A DNA stretch of 64,000 nt from Desulfovibrionaceae bacterium (GTDB taxonomy: Bacteria > Desulfobacterota > Desulfovibrionia > Desulfovibrionales > Desulfovibrionaceae): the NCBI GenBank assembly GCA_015709205.1, contig JACCQO010000002.1:1-64000 (forward strand), written 5' to 3'. A model generated the notes under the pieces. That model did not search any database and was not told the origin of the DNA. It was given only the letters and a program-made list of their open reading frames with translations. Shown here piece by piece: positions 1 through 8,449 of the stretch; position 1 is the first letter of the stretch, and each line of letters begins with the position of its first letter. The translations under genes and the position numbers were made by a program.

Positions 1-45
1 CTTTTTTCGCCGAAAAAGGGTCCTCCCCTCCCCGCCTCCCCCCGG
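1..45 (-). repeat. Partial copy of long-palindrome terminator element (family A)
   Basis: The window opens inside a palindrome: a T-run, the loop CGCCG, then an arm of A5, GGGTCC and C-rich blocks ending CCCCCCGG. The same loop and arm occur complete at 19,874-19,945, where the stem is 33 bp. The flanking GAAGAG also matches on the minus strand. The missing arm lies left of position 1. The element lies downstream of the minus-strand peroxiredoxin gene, as a terminator would. Confidence 0.6.
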
Positions 46-83
46 CTCTTCGTCTTCGCCACGCATTCGTTGCGCTCCGGCGC

Positions 84-117
84 ACAAACGCCGGGCCCCG
101 AGGGGCCCGGCGTTTGT
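84..117 (-). terminator. Perfect 16-bp hairpin downstream of peroxiredoxin
   Basis: ACAAACGCCGGGCCCC pairs exactly with its reverse complement across a 2-base centre. It lies 28 bases after the stop codon of the minus-strand peroxiredoxin gene. The outer AAA/TTT pairs give a short U-tract on either strand. It is a likely Rho-independent terminator. Confidence 0.7.
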
Positions 118-144
118 CGTGGCGTTGTGCTGCGGTTGTGGCGG

Positions 145-786
145 CTACAGTTGCTTGTGGCAGAACCACCAATCGAAGCAATCGTCCTTGCCCTTGCGTT
201 CCTCGGCGGCCTTGACGTTGTTGGCCGGGGGAATGATCACGCGGTCGCCGATCAGTTCGTTGTTGGGCCAGCCGGCCGGGATCGCGACGCTGGCCTTGTC
301 CGAGGTCTGCATGCCCTTCACGGCGCGCAGGATCTCGTCCATGTTGCGGCCCAGTTCCTGCGGGTAGTAGAGGATCACGCGCACGAAGCCCTTGTCGTCC
401 ACGATGAACACGGCGCGCACGGTGTTGGTGCCCTTGGCCTCGTGGATCATGCCCAGCCGCTTGCCCACGTTGCCCATGTCGTCGGCGATGATCGGGAACT
501 GGATCTCCACATCGAGATTTTCCTTGATCCAATCCACCCATTTGATGTGCGAGAAGACCTGGTCGATGGACAGGCCGATCAGGTCGCAATTGAGCTTGCG
601 GAATTCCTCGTAGCGCTTCTGGAACGCCACGAACTCCGTGGTGCAGACCGGGGTGTAGTCGGCGGGGTGGCTGAAGAGCACGAACCATTTTCCGGCGTAG
701 TCGCCCGGCAGCTTCTTGGCGCCGTGGGTGGTGACGACTTCCATTTCAGGGAACTTCTCGCCGATCAGGGGGAATCTGCTTTCCAT
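145..786 (-). CDS. Peroxiredoxin, Prx6/archaeal TPx type
   Basis: Thiol peroxidase of about 213 residues that reduces H2O2 and organic peroxides in the cytoplasm. The peroxidatic cysteine is C48 in [11 protein letters not shown], the Prx6 signature. Two further cysteines near the C-terminus, C203 and C209 (DDCFDWWFC), match the layout of archaeal thioredoxin peroxidases such as that of Aeropyrum, where they take part in resolving the oxidised site. Start choice: AAAGGAG abuts a first ATG at 792 but lies 6 bases before the ATG at 786, so 786 is preferred. The gene is monocistronic, with a strong hairpin after it. The family assignment is firm; the reductant is unknown. Confidence 0.93.
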   Translation of the reverse strand: MESRFPLIGEKFPEMEVVTTHGAKKLPGDYAGKWFVLFSHPADYTPVCTTEFVAFQKRYEEFRKLNCDLIGLSIDQVFSHIKWVDWIKENLDVEIQFPIIADDMGNVGKRLGMIHEAKGTNTVRAVFIVDDKGFVRVILYYPQELGRNMDEILRAVKGMQTSDKASVAIPAGWPNNELIGDRVIIPPANNVKAAEERKGKDDCFDWWFCHKQL

Positions 787-800
787 TGTCATCTCCTTTT

Positions 801-813
801 AGTAAGAATTACT
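801..813 (-). promoter_or_regulatory. Inverted repeat AGTAA-GAA-TTACT upstream of peroxiredoxin
   Basis: A perfect 5-bp inverted repeat with a 3-base centre. It extends to 6 of 7 pairs with the flanking TT/GA. It sits 15-27 bases before the chosen start codon, in the 5' leader or promoter of the peroxiredoxin gene. A redox repressor such as PerR would fit the gene, but the sequence is not a canonical PerR box. Confidence 0.25.
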
Positions 814-1010
814 GAATATTTTCTATCTACCCGTGTTTGCCTAAAAAACTCTGATCCACACATAAGCTATTTTATCGGTTCGCGCAAGGGGTAGTTGAAA
901 AAAAATCTCAATTGTAACGGAAATCGATTCTTCGTTCCCTGCCCGGAGGCGGCAGCGGCGGGTTGTGCCGGAGGTGCGCACGGGCCGCCAAGCGAATGCC
1001 GCAGGGCACG

Positions 1011-1088
1011 GGGAGGCCAAGAGGGAGGCCGAGAAGGAGCCCGAGAAGGAGACCGAGAAGGAGGCCGAGAGGGAGGCCGAAGGAGGCC
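1011..1088. repeat. 12-bp purine-rich tandem repeat, about 6.5 copies
   Basis: Imperfect tandem units of (A/G)GGAGGCCGAGA lie head to tail, giving a purine-rich plus strand of 78 bases. Copies differ at one or two positions. The array is outside any gene I accept and ends about 190 bases before murJ. Confidence 0.85.
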
Positions 1089-1279
1089 GCGCGGCGGCCA
1101 TTTGATGGCTGGTGGTTTGCGGCCGAATGCGGTACCCAGCACGCCATGGAATCCATGCCGGTTTCTGGGATTTGCCGGGTGTGCGGAACCCGTCCGGAGG
1201 CCCGGGCCCGCCCGGTTTCCCGTGTCGTCCCGGGGCGATCCGTCCGCCCGGCTTCTTCCGCCCGCGGGGGCGCGCGCCG

Positions 1280-2860
1280 ATGAGCCTGCTCAAGAGCCGC
1301 CAGACCATGGGCGTGGCCGCGGCCGTGCTCGCCGGGTCCGTGCTGCTGTCGCGGCTCATGGGCCTGGTGCGCGACAAGGTCATTTCCTACCACTACGGCG
1401 CGACCCTGGAGTCGGACGTCTACTTCGCGTCCTTCGTGGTGCCGGACTTCATCAACTACCTGCTCGCGGGCGGCTATTTCGCCATCACGCTCATCCCGCT
1501 GCTGGCCGCGTATTTCGAGGACGATCCCCGGGACGGCGAGCGGTTCTTCCGCACGGTGGTCACCTGGGTGGGCCTCGCCTCGGCCGCGCTCACGGCCGCG
1601 GCCATGTTCCTGGCCCCGGAGCTGGCGCGCGTGGCCGCGCCAGGCTTCGGGCCCGAGGCCACGGCGCGCCTGGCGCATTTCCTGCGCATCATCCTGCCCG
1701 CGCAGGTCTTCTTCCTGCTGGGCTCGTGCTACACGGCGCTGCTCTACATGCGCCGCCAGTTCACGGTTCCGGCGCTCACGCCGCTGGTCTACAACGGCTG
1801 CATCATCGGCTGCGGCCTGCTGATGATCCGTTCGGGCATGGAGGGGTTCTGCTGGGGCGTGCTCGCGGGCTCGGCGCTGGGCAATTTCCTGATGCCCGTG
1901 CTGGCGGCGCGCGGCGGCGACGAATACCGCGTGCGCTACGCGCCGCGTCTGCGCCATCCGGGGCTGAAGCGCTTCGTGCTGCTGGCCCTGCCGCTGATGA
2001 TCGGCCAGTCCGTGGTGGTGCTCGACGAGCAGCTCTTGCGCGTCTTCGGCTCGCTGGCCGAGCACGGCGCGGTGAGTTGGCTGAACTACGCGCGGCGGGT
2101 CATGCTCGTGCCCGTGGGCGTGGTGGCGCAGGCCGCCGGGGTGGCCTCGTATCCGTTCCTGGCGCGGCTGGCGGCGCGGGGCGAGACAGGGGAGTTCGAC
2201 CGCACGGTGAACGCGGCGCTGGTGAACACCACGGCGCTGCTCGTGCCCATGGCGGCGTGGATGGTCACGGCGGCCGAGCCGGTGATTCGGCTGATCTTCG
2301 AGCAGGGGCGGTTCGCCGGGGCGGACACCGGACGCACGGCCCTGGCGCTGCGCATCATGCTCGCGGCGGTGTTCTGCTGGGGCGTGCACCAGCTCGTGGC
2401 GCGCGCGTTCTACGCGGTCAAGGACACGCTGACCCCGGCGGTGGTCGGCACGCTGGCCACGCTGGCCTGCCTGCCGCTGTACTGGGGGCTGGTGCGCTGG
2501 CTCGGGGCCATGGGCGTGGCCGTGGCCAGCAGCCTTTCCGTGGGATTGTACACCCTGGCGCTCTCCGTGGTCTGGCGGCGGCGGCACGGCGGCGGGCCGT
2601 TCCTGGGCCTGGGCCGCACGCTGGCCGCCTGCGCCGTGGTCAGCGTTCCCGCGTGCGCGGCGTCCTACGCCAGCGCGCGCTGGCTCGGGGGCCTCTGGCC
2701 CGCGCACGCGCTGCTCGCGGCCCTGGCGGCCATCGCGGGCAGCGGCATGGTCTTCGTGGCCGTCTACCTGCTCCTGGCGCGCCTGTTCGCCCCCACGGCC
2801 GCGGGACCGATCCTGGCCTTCGCCGCCCGCCTCCGCGCCCGCCTCACGCGCGCGGCGTAG
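1280..2860 (+). CDS. murJ: Lipid II flippase MurJ (MviN family)
   Basis: Integral membrane protein of 526 residues that moves lipid II across the inner membrane for peptidoglycan synthesis. The N-terminus SVLLSRLMGLVRDKVISYHYG is the family hallmark, followed by FVVPDFINYLL. About 14 hydrophobic segments follow, with the FEQGRF loop near residue 340 typical of MurJ. The length matches the family (about 510-550). The start at 1,280 places the conserved region near residue 20; its ribosome site (a G-run) is poor. A repeated-sequence terminator follows at 2,889. No partner genes lie on the same strand. Confidence 0.93.
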   Translation: MSLLKSRQTMGVAAAVLAGSVLLSRLMGLVRDKVISYHYGATLESDVYFASFVVPDFINYLLAGGYFAITLIPLLAAYFEDDPRDGERFFRTVVTWVGLASAALTAAAMFLAPELARVAAPGFGPEATARLAHFLRIILPAQVFFLLGSCYTALLYMRRQFTVPALTPLVYNGCIIGCGLLMIRSGMEGFCWGVLAGSALGNFLMPVLAARGGDEYRVRYAPRLRHPGLKRFVLLALPLMIGQSVVVLDEQLLRVFGSLAEHGAVSWLNYARRVMLVPVGVVAQAAGVASYPFLARLAARGETGEFDRTVNAALVNTTALLVPMAAWMVTAAEPVIRLIFEQGRFAGADTGRTALALRIMLAAVFCWGVHQLVARAFYAVKDTLTPAVVGTLATLACLPLYWGLVRWLGAMGVAVASSLSVGLYTLALSVVWRRRHGGGPFLGLGRTLAACAVVSVPACAASYASARWLGGLWPAHALLAALAAIAGSGMVFVAVYLLLARLFAPTAAGPILAFAARLRARLTRAA

Positions 2861-2877
2861 GCAGGCGGAGGAAAGAG

Positions 2878-2938
2878 GCCTCCGGCGGCCAGAGAACCCT
2901 TTGAAAAGGGTTCTCTGGACTCTCCTAAACTTTTTTTT
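2878..2938 (+). terminator. Terminator of murJ, repeat family B copy 1
   Basis: A 14-bp perfect stem (CCAGAGAACCCTTT with its complement, 2,889-2,918, 2-base centre) is followed by ACTCTCC, then AAAC and T8. The whole 60-base unit, including GCCTCCGGCGG before the stem and CTCC-AAAC after it, recurs at 55,228-55,285 on the other strand. Conservation beyond the stem marks it as a dispersed element as well as a terminator. Confidence 0.75.
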
Positions 2939-3192
2939 GCGCCTGCGGCGAGGGGGCAGGGGCGCAATACACGGGCCGTTGCGACAAGACCGTAGCGCCC
3001 CTTCCGCCCGCCACGGCTCCGCGCCTTTCGCTCCTCACTCCCGTCCGCGCCTGTCGCGTCAGAATCCGGCAGTGCTCGTCCGCGTTCCTCGCGTCCGCCT
3101 CGCATCCGCACCCGGCAGCGCCCCACCAGCGCCCTCCGCGCTCGTCCTCCTTCCTCCCTTCCGCCCCGCCCTCAGCCCCCCGCCCTCAGCAC

Positions 3193-3223
3193 AAAAAAAG
3201 GCCGCCCGTCTCCGGGCGGCCTT
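3193..3223 (-). terminator. Intrinsic terminator of gltX
   Basis: On the minus strand AAGGCCGCCCG pairs with CGGGCGGCCTT across a GAGA loop and runs into T7. It lies 25 bases past the gltX stop codon. Confidence 0.85.
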
Positions 3224-3247
3224 CGGCAATCGATTCGTGTGCGCGCG

Positions 3248-4645
3248 TCAGCCGATCAGCGCGATGGCGCGGTCCAGGCGCGCCAGGGTGGATTCGCGGC
3301 CGAGCACCTCGACGGTCTCGAAGAGCCCGGGCGAGAAGGTCCGGCCGGTCACGGCCACGCGGATGGGCTGGGCCACGACCTTGAACTTCAACTCGCGCTC
3401 GTCCAGGTAGGCCTGCACCGCGGCCTCCAGGGCGCGCGCCTCGAAGGGCTCGAAGGTCGCGAACAGCGCGCGCAGGGCCACCAGATGCTCCTTGACCTCC
3501 GGGGTCAGGAACTTGGCCACGGCCTTTTCGTCGTACTCCAGTTCCGCGTCCGGCATCACGAAGAATTCGGCCTGCTCGGCCATCTCCACCAGGGTCTTGG
3601 CGCGCGGCTGGTACAGGGCCGCGATGGCCGTGAGCGTGTCCAGGGACACGCCCGTGCGGCCGCGCTCGGCCAGGAAGCGCCCCAGGTGCGGTGCCAGCCG
3701 GTCCGGCGCGGAGTTCTGGATGTAGTGGCTGTTGAGCCAGTCCAGCTTGGCCTGGTCGAAGGCCGCGGCGGACTTGCTGAACCCGGCGGTGTCGAAGAGT
3801 GCGATGAGCTCCTCGCGGGAGAAGATTTCCTGGTCGCCCGAGGCCCAGCCCAGGCGCACCAGATAGTTGAGCAGCGCCTCGGGCAGGTACCCCGCGCGCT
3901 CGTACTCCATGACCGAGACCGCGCCGTGGCGCTTGGAGAGCTTCTTCTTGTCCTGGCCGTGGATCAGCGGCACGTGGCCGAAGCGCGGCTCGGCAAAGCC
4001 CAGGGCGCGGTAGAGCAGGATCTGGCGCGGGGTGTTGTTGACGTGGTCGTCGCCGCGCAGCACGTGGGTCACGCCCATGGCGTTGTCGTCCACGACCACG
4101 GCGAGGTTGTAGGTGGGCGAGCCGTCGGGCCGCCGGAGGATCATGTCGTCCAGCTCGGCGTTGTCCACGGCCACGGTGCCCAGGACCAGGTCGTCGTACA
4201 AGGTCTTGCCCGTCAGCGGGCCCTTGAAGCGCACCACGCGGCCCTCGCCCGGGCCCAGGCCGCGCTCGCGGCAGCGGCCGTCGTACTTGGGCTTGGCGCC
4301 CACGGCGCGGGCGCGCTCGCGCATGGCCTCGACCTCCTCGGGCGTACACTCGCACCAGTAGGCCGTGCCCTCGGCGAGCATGCGGTCGATGGCGGCGTTG
4401 TAGATCTCGCTGCGGTCGCTCTGGAAGATGGGCTCGCCGTCCCAGTCCAGGCCGAGCCAGCGCATGGAGTCGAGGATGGCGTCGGTCATTTCCTGGGAGG
4501 AGCGGGCGCGGTCCGTGTCCTCGATGCGCAGCAGGAAGCGGCCGCCCTCGGAGCGCGCCAGCAGCCAGCTGAAGATGGCCGTGCGCGCGCCGCCGATGTG
4601 CAGGTGCCCGGTGGGGCTGGGGGCGAAACGGGTGACGATGCTCAT
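3248..4645 (-). CDS. gltX: Glutamyl-tRNA synthetase
   Basis: Class I aminoacyl-tRNA synthetase of 465 residues that charges tRNA-Glu, and in GatCAB-containing organisms usually tRNA-Gln as well. The HIGH-type motif is HLHIGGA at residues 14-20. The KMSKS-type motif is KKLSKRHG near residue 235. A zinc-type cluster CEC...Y..RC lies near residues 98-124. The C-terminal helical anticodon-binding part is complete. gatA and gatC at 40.8-42.7 kb make the non-discriminating role plausible, but the sequence alone does not prove it. Its terminator is at 3,193. Confidence 0.96.
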   Translation of the reverse strand: MSIVTRFAPSPTGHLHIGGARTAIFSWLLARSEGGRFLLRIEDTDRARSSQEMTDAILDSMRWLGLDWDGEPIFQSDRSEIYNAAIDRMLAEGTAYWCECTPEEVEAMRERARAVGAKPKYDGRCRERGLGPGEGRVVRFKGPLTGKTLYDDLVLGTVAVDNAELDDMILRRPDGSPTYNLAVVVDDNAMGVTHVLRGDDHVNNTPRQILLYRALGFAEPRFGHVPLIHGQDKKKLSKRHGAVSVMEYERAGYLPEALLNYLVRLGWASGDQEIFSREELIALFDTAGFSKSAAAFDQAKLDWLNSHYIQNSAPDRLAPHLGRFLAERGRTGVSLDTLTAIAALYQPRAKTLVEMAEQAEFFVMPDAELEYDEKAVAKFLTPEVKEHLVALRALFATFEPFEARALEAAVQAYLDERELKFKVVAQPIRVAVTGRTFSPGLFETVEVLGRESTLARLDRAIALIG

Positions 4646-4669
4646 GGGAATGCGTCCTTCGCGGGGGCG

Positions 4670-4694
4670 AAAAAAAAGGCGGGCAGGGCCCGCC
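4670..4694 (-). terminator. Terminator between nifU-like gene and gltX
   Basis: On the minus strand GGCGGGC-CCT-GCCCGCC is followed by T8. It lies 19 bases after the NifU-type stop codon and 24 bases before the gltX start. gltX is therefore either fed by read-through or has a promoter that overlaps this hairpin. Confidence 0.75.
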
Positions 4695-4713
4695 CGGGTT
4701 CACTGCGACGGGC

Positions 4714-4935
4714 CTAGACGGCCTCCACGGCCTTGACCTGGGGCACTTCCTTGAGGATGACCCGCTCGATGCCGTTTTTCAGGGTCAGCTGCGACATGGG
4801 GCAGCCCTTGCATGCGCCGGTCAGGCGCACCTTGACGATGCCGTTGTCCGTGACGTCGATGAGTTCCACGTCGCCGCCGTCGGCCTGCAGCACGGGCCTG
4901 ATCTTCGCCAACGCCTGTTCGACTTTCTCTCTCAT
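4714..4935 (-). CDS. NifU C-terminal domain protein (Fe-S scaffold, Nfu type)
   Basis: A 73-residue protein made only of the NifU C-terminal domain, which holds a labile [4Fe-4S] cluster and passes it to apoproteins. The signature is [16 protein letters not shown], with the CxxC pair at C42 and C45. The start at 4,935 is set by CAGGAG 7 bases upstream. A promoter with a perfect TTGACA box lies just before it, and a T8 terminator follows, so it is its own transcription unit. Cytoplasmic. Possible clients in this window are LipA, MtaB and the Rsm22-like protein (inference). Confidence 0.9.
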   Translation of the reverse strand: MREKVEQALAKIRPVLQADGGDVELIDVTDNGIVKVRLTGACKGCPMSQLTLKNGIERVILKEVPQVKAVEAV

Positions 4936-4960
4936 GGCGGGTCTCCTGAAGGTTTGGTTG

Positions 4961-4989
4961 CTGGTAGCCCCTTTGCGCCGGGGTGTCAA
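4961..4989 (-). promoter_or_regulatory. Sigma-70 promoter of the nifU-like gene
   Basis: On the minus strand: TTGACA, 17 bases, TACCAG. The predicted transcript starts about 19 bases before the start codon and includes the CAGGAG ribosome site. The -35 is perfect and the -10 weak. Confidence 0.5.
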
Positions 4990-5006
4990 TTTGCGCGCAC
5001 CGCGCC

Positions 5007-5885
5007 TCAGCGCACCAGCACCGTGTATTTTTTCATGAACGTGTCCGGGTAGTAGCTCATCTTGGCCTTGCGCAGCCCCTCGTCGTCGAGGTCCTGTTCG
5101 CGGTTGACCCAGGAATACCCCAACCCGGCATGCTTGAGAAAGGACTGGTTGATGGCCTGGTACACGCCCTTGAAGGCCGGGTGCCCCTTTTCGAAGTGGA
5201 TCACCAGGGTGTCGTCGGTGATGGGCTCGGCCACGGTGTAGGCCACGATGCGGCCGTCGATGCGCAGGGTGCCGCCGAGCAGGTTGGGCAGGGTGTCCCA
5301 GTCCTTGAGCACGCGGGCGATGGCCCGGTTCTCGGCCTTGAGCGCCCGGGAATCCTCCAGTTCCTGCCAGGCCAGCCACTCGTCCTGCATCTCCAGGGTC
5401 TCCTCGATGCAGTCGGCGGTGATGGGCAGGTACTGGAAGTCGTAGATTTTCCGGAACTGGTTCACCAGGTTCTTCTTGCGGTGCAGCTTGTTGCCGCGCA
5501 GCTCGGCCAGCCTGCCGACCTCGTAGACGTAGTCCCAGTGGCCGCGCGCCTCCACGAGCTCGACCTTGCCGTCGAGCACCTCCTGCCAGTGCAGGGCCAG
5601 ACGCTCGGGCACGCGGGTGAACTTCTCCACCGTGGGCAGGGTGGGGCAGCGCGACCAGTCGGCCTTGTCCCACGCGCCCACCGGGGCCCAGTTGACGACT
5701 TCGGGCCTGGTCTGGCGCAGCCACACGCAACTGTCGCCCCAGTACCACTCCAGGCCGTATTCCTCGGCCCAGCCCCAGATATTCGCGAAGCTGTAGTCCG
5801 AGACCTGCTGCGGGCATTCGGCCAGCCGGTCCATGTATTCGGGATAGCGTTTCAGGGAAATCGGTTCGTAGACTCTTTCGGACAT
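5007..5885 (-). CDS. DUF2156 (LPG-synthase C-terminal, GNAT-like) protein
   Basis: A soluble protein of 292 residues with the fold shared by the C-terminal domain of phosphatidylglycerol lysyltransferase (MprF), but without that enzyme's membrane half. Recognisable stretches are FANIWGW near residue 35, KNLVNQFRK near 140, and [18 protein letters not shown] near 230, in the acyl-donor-binding half. Substrate unknown. AAGGAG precedes the ATG. It starts 1 base after the stop of the MATE exporter, so the two are co-transcribed; this suggests that modification and export of some small molecule are linked (inference). Confidence 0.8.
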   Translation of the reverse strand: MSERVYEPISLKRYPEYMDRLAECPQQVSDYSFANIWGWAEEYGLEWYWGDSCVWLRQTRPEVVNWAPVGAWDKADWSRCPTLPTVEKFTRVPERLALHWQEVLDGKVELVEARGHWDYVYEVGRLAELRGNKLHRKKNLVNQFRKIYDFQYLPITADCIEETLEMQDEWLAWQELEDSRALKAENRAIARVLKDWDTLPNLLGGTLRIDGRIVAYTVAEPITDDTLVIHFEKGHPAFKGVYQAINQSFLKHAGLGYSWVNREQDLDDEGLRKAKMSYYPDTFMKKYTVLVR

Positions 5886-5886
5886 T

Positions 5887-7350
5887 TCAACTCCTTGAGG
5901 TAGATGTCGCGGTCGGCGGCAGGGCGGGCGAGGCGGGGCCCCCGTTGCCTCCGTTGCCGTGGCTCCCGCGGCCGTTGCGCCCGGAGCGCATGGCGTGGCG
6001 CGTCCAGCGGCCCCGCAGCAGCAGGGCGAACATGACCGTGGCCTGAAGCACCTGGGAGATGAGCATGGCCAGCCAGACGCCCTCGGCCCGGCCCCAGAGC
6101 ACGTGGCCGATGAGGTAGGCCAGGGGCAGGCGCACGAGCCACGTGGCGCAGCCGAAGACGACCATGGTGTAGATGGTCGCCCCGGCGCCGGTCATGATGC
6201 CGCCCATTATCATGCTTGCGGCGGTGAAGGGAATGGCCACGATGTTGTAATGGAGATAGGTGACGGTGTGCGGCTGCACCGTGGCCTCGGGCGCGAGGAA
6301 CGCGGCCAGCTCCGGCACGAAGCCCCACAGCGCGAGGCCCATGAGCGAGACCAGGGCCACGCCGATGCCCATGACCTCGAGGGCCACGCGCTTGGCCTGG
6401 TCCGGCCGGCCGGCGCCCAGGGCGTTGCCCACCAGGATGGAGGCCGTCATGTTGAAGGCGAAGGCGGGCAGGAAGAGGATTGCCTCGATGCGCATGCCCG
6501 CGGTGAGCCCGGCCAGGGCGCTGACGGCCTGCACGGGCAGCGCGCCGACGATGGCGAAGAGCACGAGATAGCCGGTCTGCCACAGGGCCTGCATGGCTCC
6601 GGAGGGCGCGGCGACCTTCACGAGATAGGGCATGGCCGCGCGCATCCAGCGCAGCGGCGGGAACGAGGCGCGCTTGAGCAGGGAGAGCCGGTGCAGGATG
6701 ACGAGGTTGAACAGCGCCCCGGCCGAGACCGAGCCGAAGGTGGCCCAGGCCAGCCCCTTGTAGCCCACCGCGGGCAGCCCCCACATGCCCAGCCCCAGGC
6801 CGAAGTCCAGGAAGGTGTTCACCACCGTGATCAGGACCATGGAAAAGAGCGGGATGTGCACGCGCTTCTGGGCGCGGAAGATCGCGTTGGCCGCGCCCAG
6901 GAGGTAGTAGCTGGGCAGCACGGCCAGGTAGACGTCGTAGAAGTAGCGGGTCTCGGGTAGGATGCGCTCGGGCACCTGCAGGGCGGCGAGGAACGGGGTG
7001 CGCAGGCCGTAGCCCAGGGCGAGGATCACTCCGCTCAGGCCCAGGGAGAGCAGGATGGACAGGCCCACGTAGCGCCGCACGCGGTGGTCGAGGCACGCGC
7101 CCATGGACTGGCTGATGACGGCCACCGCGCCGTTGGCCACGGCGATGCCCACGATGAGCAGGAAGAACAGACACTGGGTGATGATGCCCAGGGCGGCCTG
7201 CACCTCGGCGTCGATCTTTCCGGCCACGAGCACGTCCACAAACCCGATGAAGAAGTGCGCGACCATCATCAGGGTTTGGGGCCAGGCGAGACGGAATATT
7301 TCCCGCAGGCTCGCGCCGCCCTCGTGAACGTGGTGCATGCATTTGGCCAT
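5887..7350 (-). CDS. MATE family multidrug/Na+ antiporter
   Basis: Inner-membrane exporter of 487 residues with about 12 membrane segments. The start is followed by SLREIFRLAWPQTLMM and the long hydrophobic repeat pattern of the family, with two similar halves. Typical family positions include VGNALGAGRPDQAKR in the second half. The C-terminal 40 residues are a Gly/Asn/Ser-rich hydrophilic tail. The start at 7,350 has a weak ribosome site, and ATG at 7,339 is an alternative. It leads a two-gene operon with the DUF2156 gene. Transported substrate unknown. Confidence 0.88.
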   Translation of the reverse strand: MAKCMHHVHEGGASLREIFRLAWPQTLMMVAHFFIGFVDVLVAGKIDAEVQAALGIITQCLFFLLIVGIAVANGAVAVISQSMGACLDHRVRRYVGLSILLSLGLSGVILALGYGLRTPFLAALQVPERILPETRYFYDVYLAVLPSYYLLGAANAIFRAQKRVHIPLFSMVLITVVNTFLDFGLGLGMWGLPAVGYKGLAWATFGSVSAGALFNLVILHRLSLLKRASFPPLRWMRAAMPYLVKVAAPSGAMQALWQTGYLVLFAIVGALPVQAVSALAGLTAGMRIEAILFLPAFAFNMTASILVGNALGAGRPDQAKRVALEVMGIGVALVSLMGLALWGFVPELAAFLAPEATVQPHTVTYLHYNIVAIPFTAASMIMGGIMTGAGATIYTMVVFGCATWLVRLPLAYLIGHVLWGRAEGVWLAMLISQVLQATVMFALLLRGRWTRHAMRSGRNGRGSHGNGGNGGPASPALPPTATSTSRS

Positions 7351-7528
7351 GGTCGTGTCCGTCCCGCTCTGGGGGCGCCGTGCGGGCGTGGAGCCCGTCC
7401 GTTTCGGCGCGGCGGGCGCTTCGGCGGTTTTGCGGTTGTAGAATTTCGGGCGCGCGCCTGTCGCTGGTTTTCGCGCGGCCGCTTCGCCCGGTGCGCCGAA
7501 TGCGACCGGTCCGCCCGGTGCGCGGCGC

Positions 7529-7557
7529 ACTATGCCCGCGCGCGCAGGGCAGGTCAA
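7529..7557 (-). promoter_or_regulatory. Promoter match upstream of MATE operon
   Basis: On the minus strand: TTGACC, 17 bases, CATAGT. It would give a leader of about 170 bases before the MATE start. Five of six -35 bases and four of six -10 bases match consensus. Confidence 0.4.
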
Positions 7558-7822
7558 CGTCGGCCCGCAGGTGCGGATTTTAGTCGCAACATCCCGGAAG
7601 ACATGGCGAAACAAGCGTGCTGCAGGCGTCCGGCCGCCGCGCCGGGCGGCGGGGCGGCGCGTCGCTTCCCAACAATAAGCATCCGCCCGGCGATGTATAG
7701 TCACCGGGCGCACACCGGCCGGGGAGTGTCGGCGCAGCGGGCGCTGGGCGGCGAGAGGCGTTTTTCGCGGCGCAGGCAACACAACCCCGGGGAATTATGG
7801 AAATTAGTGCAAATCTTTTTTG

Positions 7823-7851
7823 TTGACGCGGGGTTGAAATGTGATGATATG
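7823..7851 (+). promoter_or_regulatory. Promoter match of the amphi-Trp island
   Basis: TTGACG, 17 bases, GATATG, in an AT-rich block that stands out from its surroundings. The -10 is weak. The predicted start of transcription falls in the palindrome that follows, about 100 bases before the first gene. Confidence 0.35.
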
Positions 7852-7852
7852 T

Positions 7853-7867
7853 GTACAAAAAATGTAC
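7853..7867. promoter_or_regulatory. Operator candidate GTACA-N5-TGTAC
   Basis: A perfect inverted repeat, GTACA AAAAA TGTAC, next to the predicted -10 box. A repressor bound here would block initiation. The neighbouring putative ribbon-helix-helix proteins are natural candidates for autoregulators (inference). Confidence 0.4.
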
Positions 7868-7959
7868 GGAAGATGTCCTCGGCTATTGAATGGAAATGAT
7901 GGCGTAGTTATTCTTTGAATAGTTGTTTCAGCATGTTGTCGTGACGAGCGGAGGCGGGA

Positions 7960-8424
7960 ATGGGCGTGTTCAAGGATGAGAAGGAAATCAAACGGGTCAT
8001 TTTCAACGTGGATGTGACCCTGGCCGAACGGCTGGAGCGGGCCAAGACCGCGGCGCGGACCCTGGGGCGCAAGCTGGACGTGGACGGAGCCGTGGACAAG
8101 GCCCTGGAAAAGTTCCTGAAGAAGGCCGAGAAGCGGCTCCAGGAACTGCGTGCGGCCGAGCGGGCCGAGGAACGGCTCTTGGCCGCCGACGAGGCTGCCG
8201 CCGGGGTCGGGGAAAACGTCTTGGACGAGGAATTTTCGGACGCCGACGCAGCGGGGGAGACGTCCTCCGCCGTGCGGGCGCCCGGGGCAGGGTCGGGTCG
8301 GGAGCCCGACGGCGACGGCGGGCCCGGCAGGGCCGCCGCGCGCGGGTCCGCGGCCTCAGGGAGCGCGGCAAGGGGCAAGGCGACGGCCGGCGCGGCCGCG
8401 GCCGGAGAGAACAACACCAGATAA
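7960..8424 (+). CDS. Putative ribbon-helix-helix-like protein, amphi-Trp island copy A1
   Basis: A 154-residue protein that I cannot assign to a named family. Residues 8-62 read as a short strand (KRVIFNVDVTL), a helix (AERLERAKTAARTLG), then LDVDGAVDKALEKFLKKAEK. That strand-helix-helix layout with a basic face resembles ribbon-helix-helix DNA-binding proteins. The rest is low-complexity and rich in Ala, Glu and Gly. The same core occurs in the gene at 9,513 (LDVERAVNKALESFLEDVEK), so the two are paralogues. GGAGG lies 5 bases before the ATG. The gene is followed after 25 bases by an amphi-Trp gene. The function is inferred only from the shape of the core. Confidence 0.72.
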   Translation: MGVFKDEKEIKRVIFNVDVTLAERLERAKTAARTLGRKLDVDGAVDKALEKFLKKAEKRLQELRAAERAEERLLAADEAAAGVGENVLDEEFSDADAAGETSSAVRAPGAGSGREPDGDGGPGRAAARGSAASGSAARGKATAGAAAAGENNTR

Positions 8425-8449
8425 CCGCCAACGAGCGGAGGAGACGATC

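Larger units (their letters stand above)
787..1279. other. Intergenic region, peroxiredoxin / murJ
   Basis: About 490 bases between divergent genes. The first 130 bases are AT-richer and carry the AGTAA-GAA-TTACT inverted repeat. Positions 1,011-1,088 hold a 12-base purine-rich tandem repeat. Open frames across the rest are low-complexity Arg/Gly/Pro translations with no convincing start, so I call no gene here. The murJ promoter was not identified. Confidence 0.5.
2861..3247. other. Intergenic region, murJ / gltX (convergent)
   Basis: It holds two terminators, one for each converging gene. The element of repeat family B is at 2,878-2,938 and a GC-hairpin with T-tract is at 3,193-3,223. The 250 bases between are C-rich and CpG-rich without a plausible gene. 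Confidence 0.6.
7351..7959. other. Long intergenic region, MATE gene / amphi-Trp island
   Basis: About 600 bases between divergent genes with no convincing open frame. Seen here: a minus-strand promoter match at 7,529-7,557, a 7-bp inverted repeat CGCCCGG/CCGGGCG at 7,684-7,710 with a 13-base loop holding TATAG, and a distinctly AT-richer block at 7,795-7,930. That block carries a plus-strand promoter match and a GTACA/TGTAC palindrome. It is the regulatory region of the island that follows. Confidence 0.55.

Noticed and set aside
895..2904. Long plus-strand frame overlapping murJ
   Set aside because: Low-complexity Arg/Gly/Ala/His translation in another frame of murJ and the purine repeat; no family resemblance.
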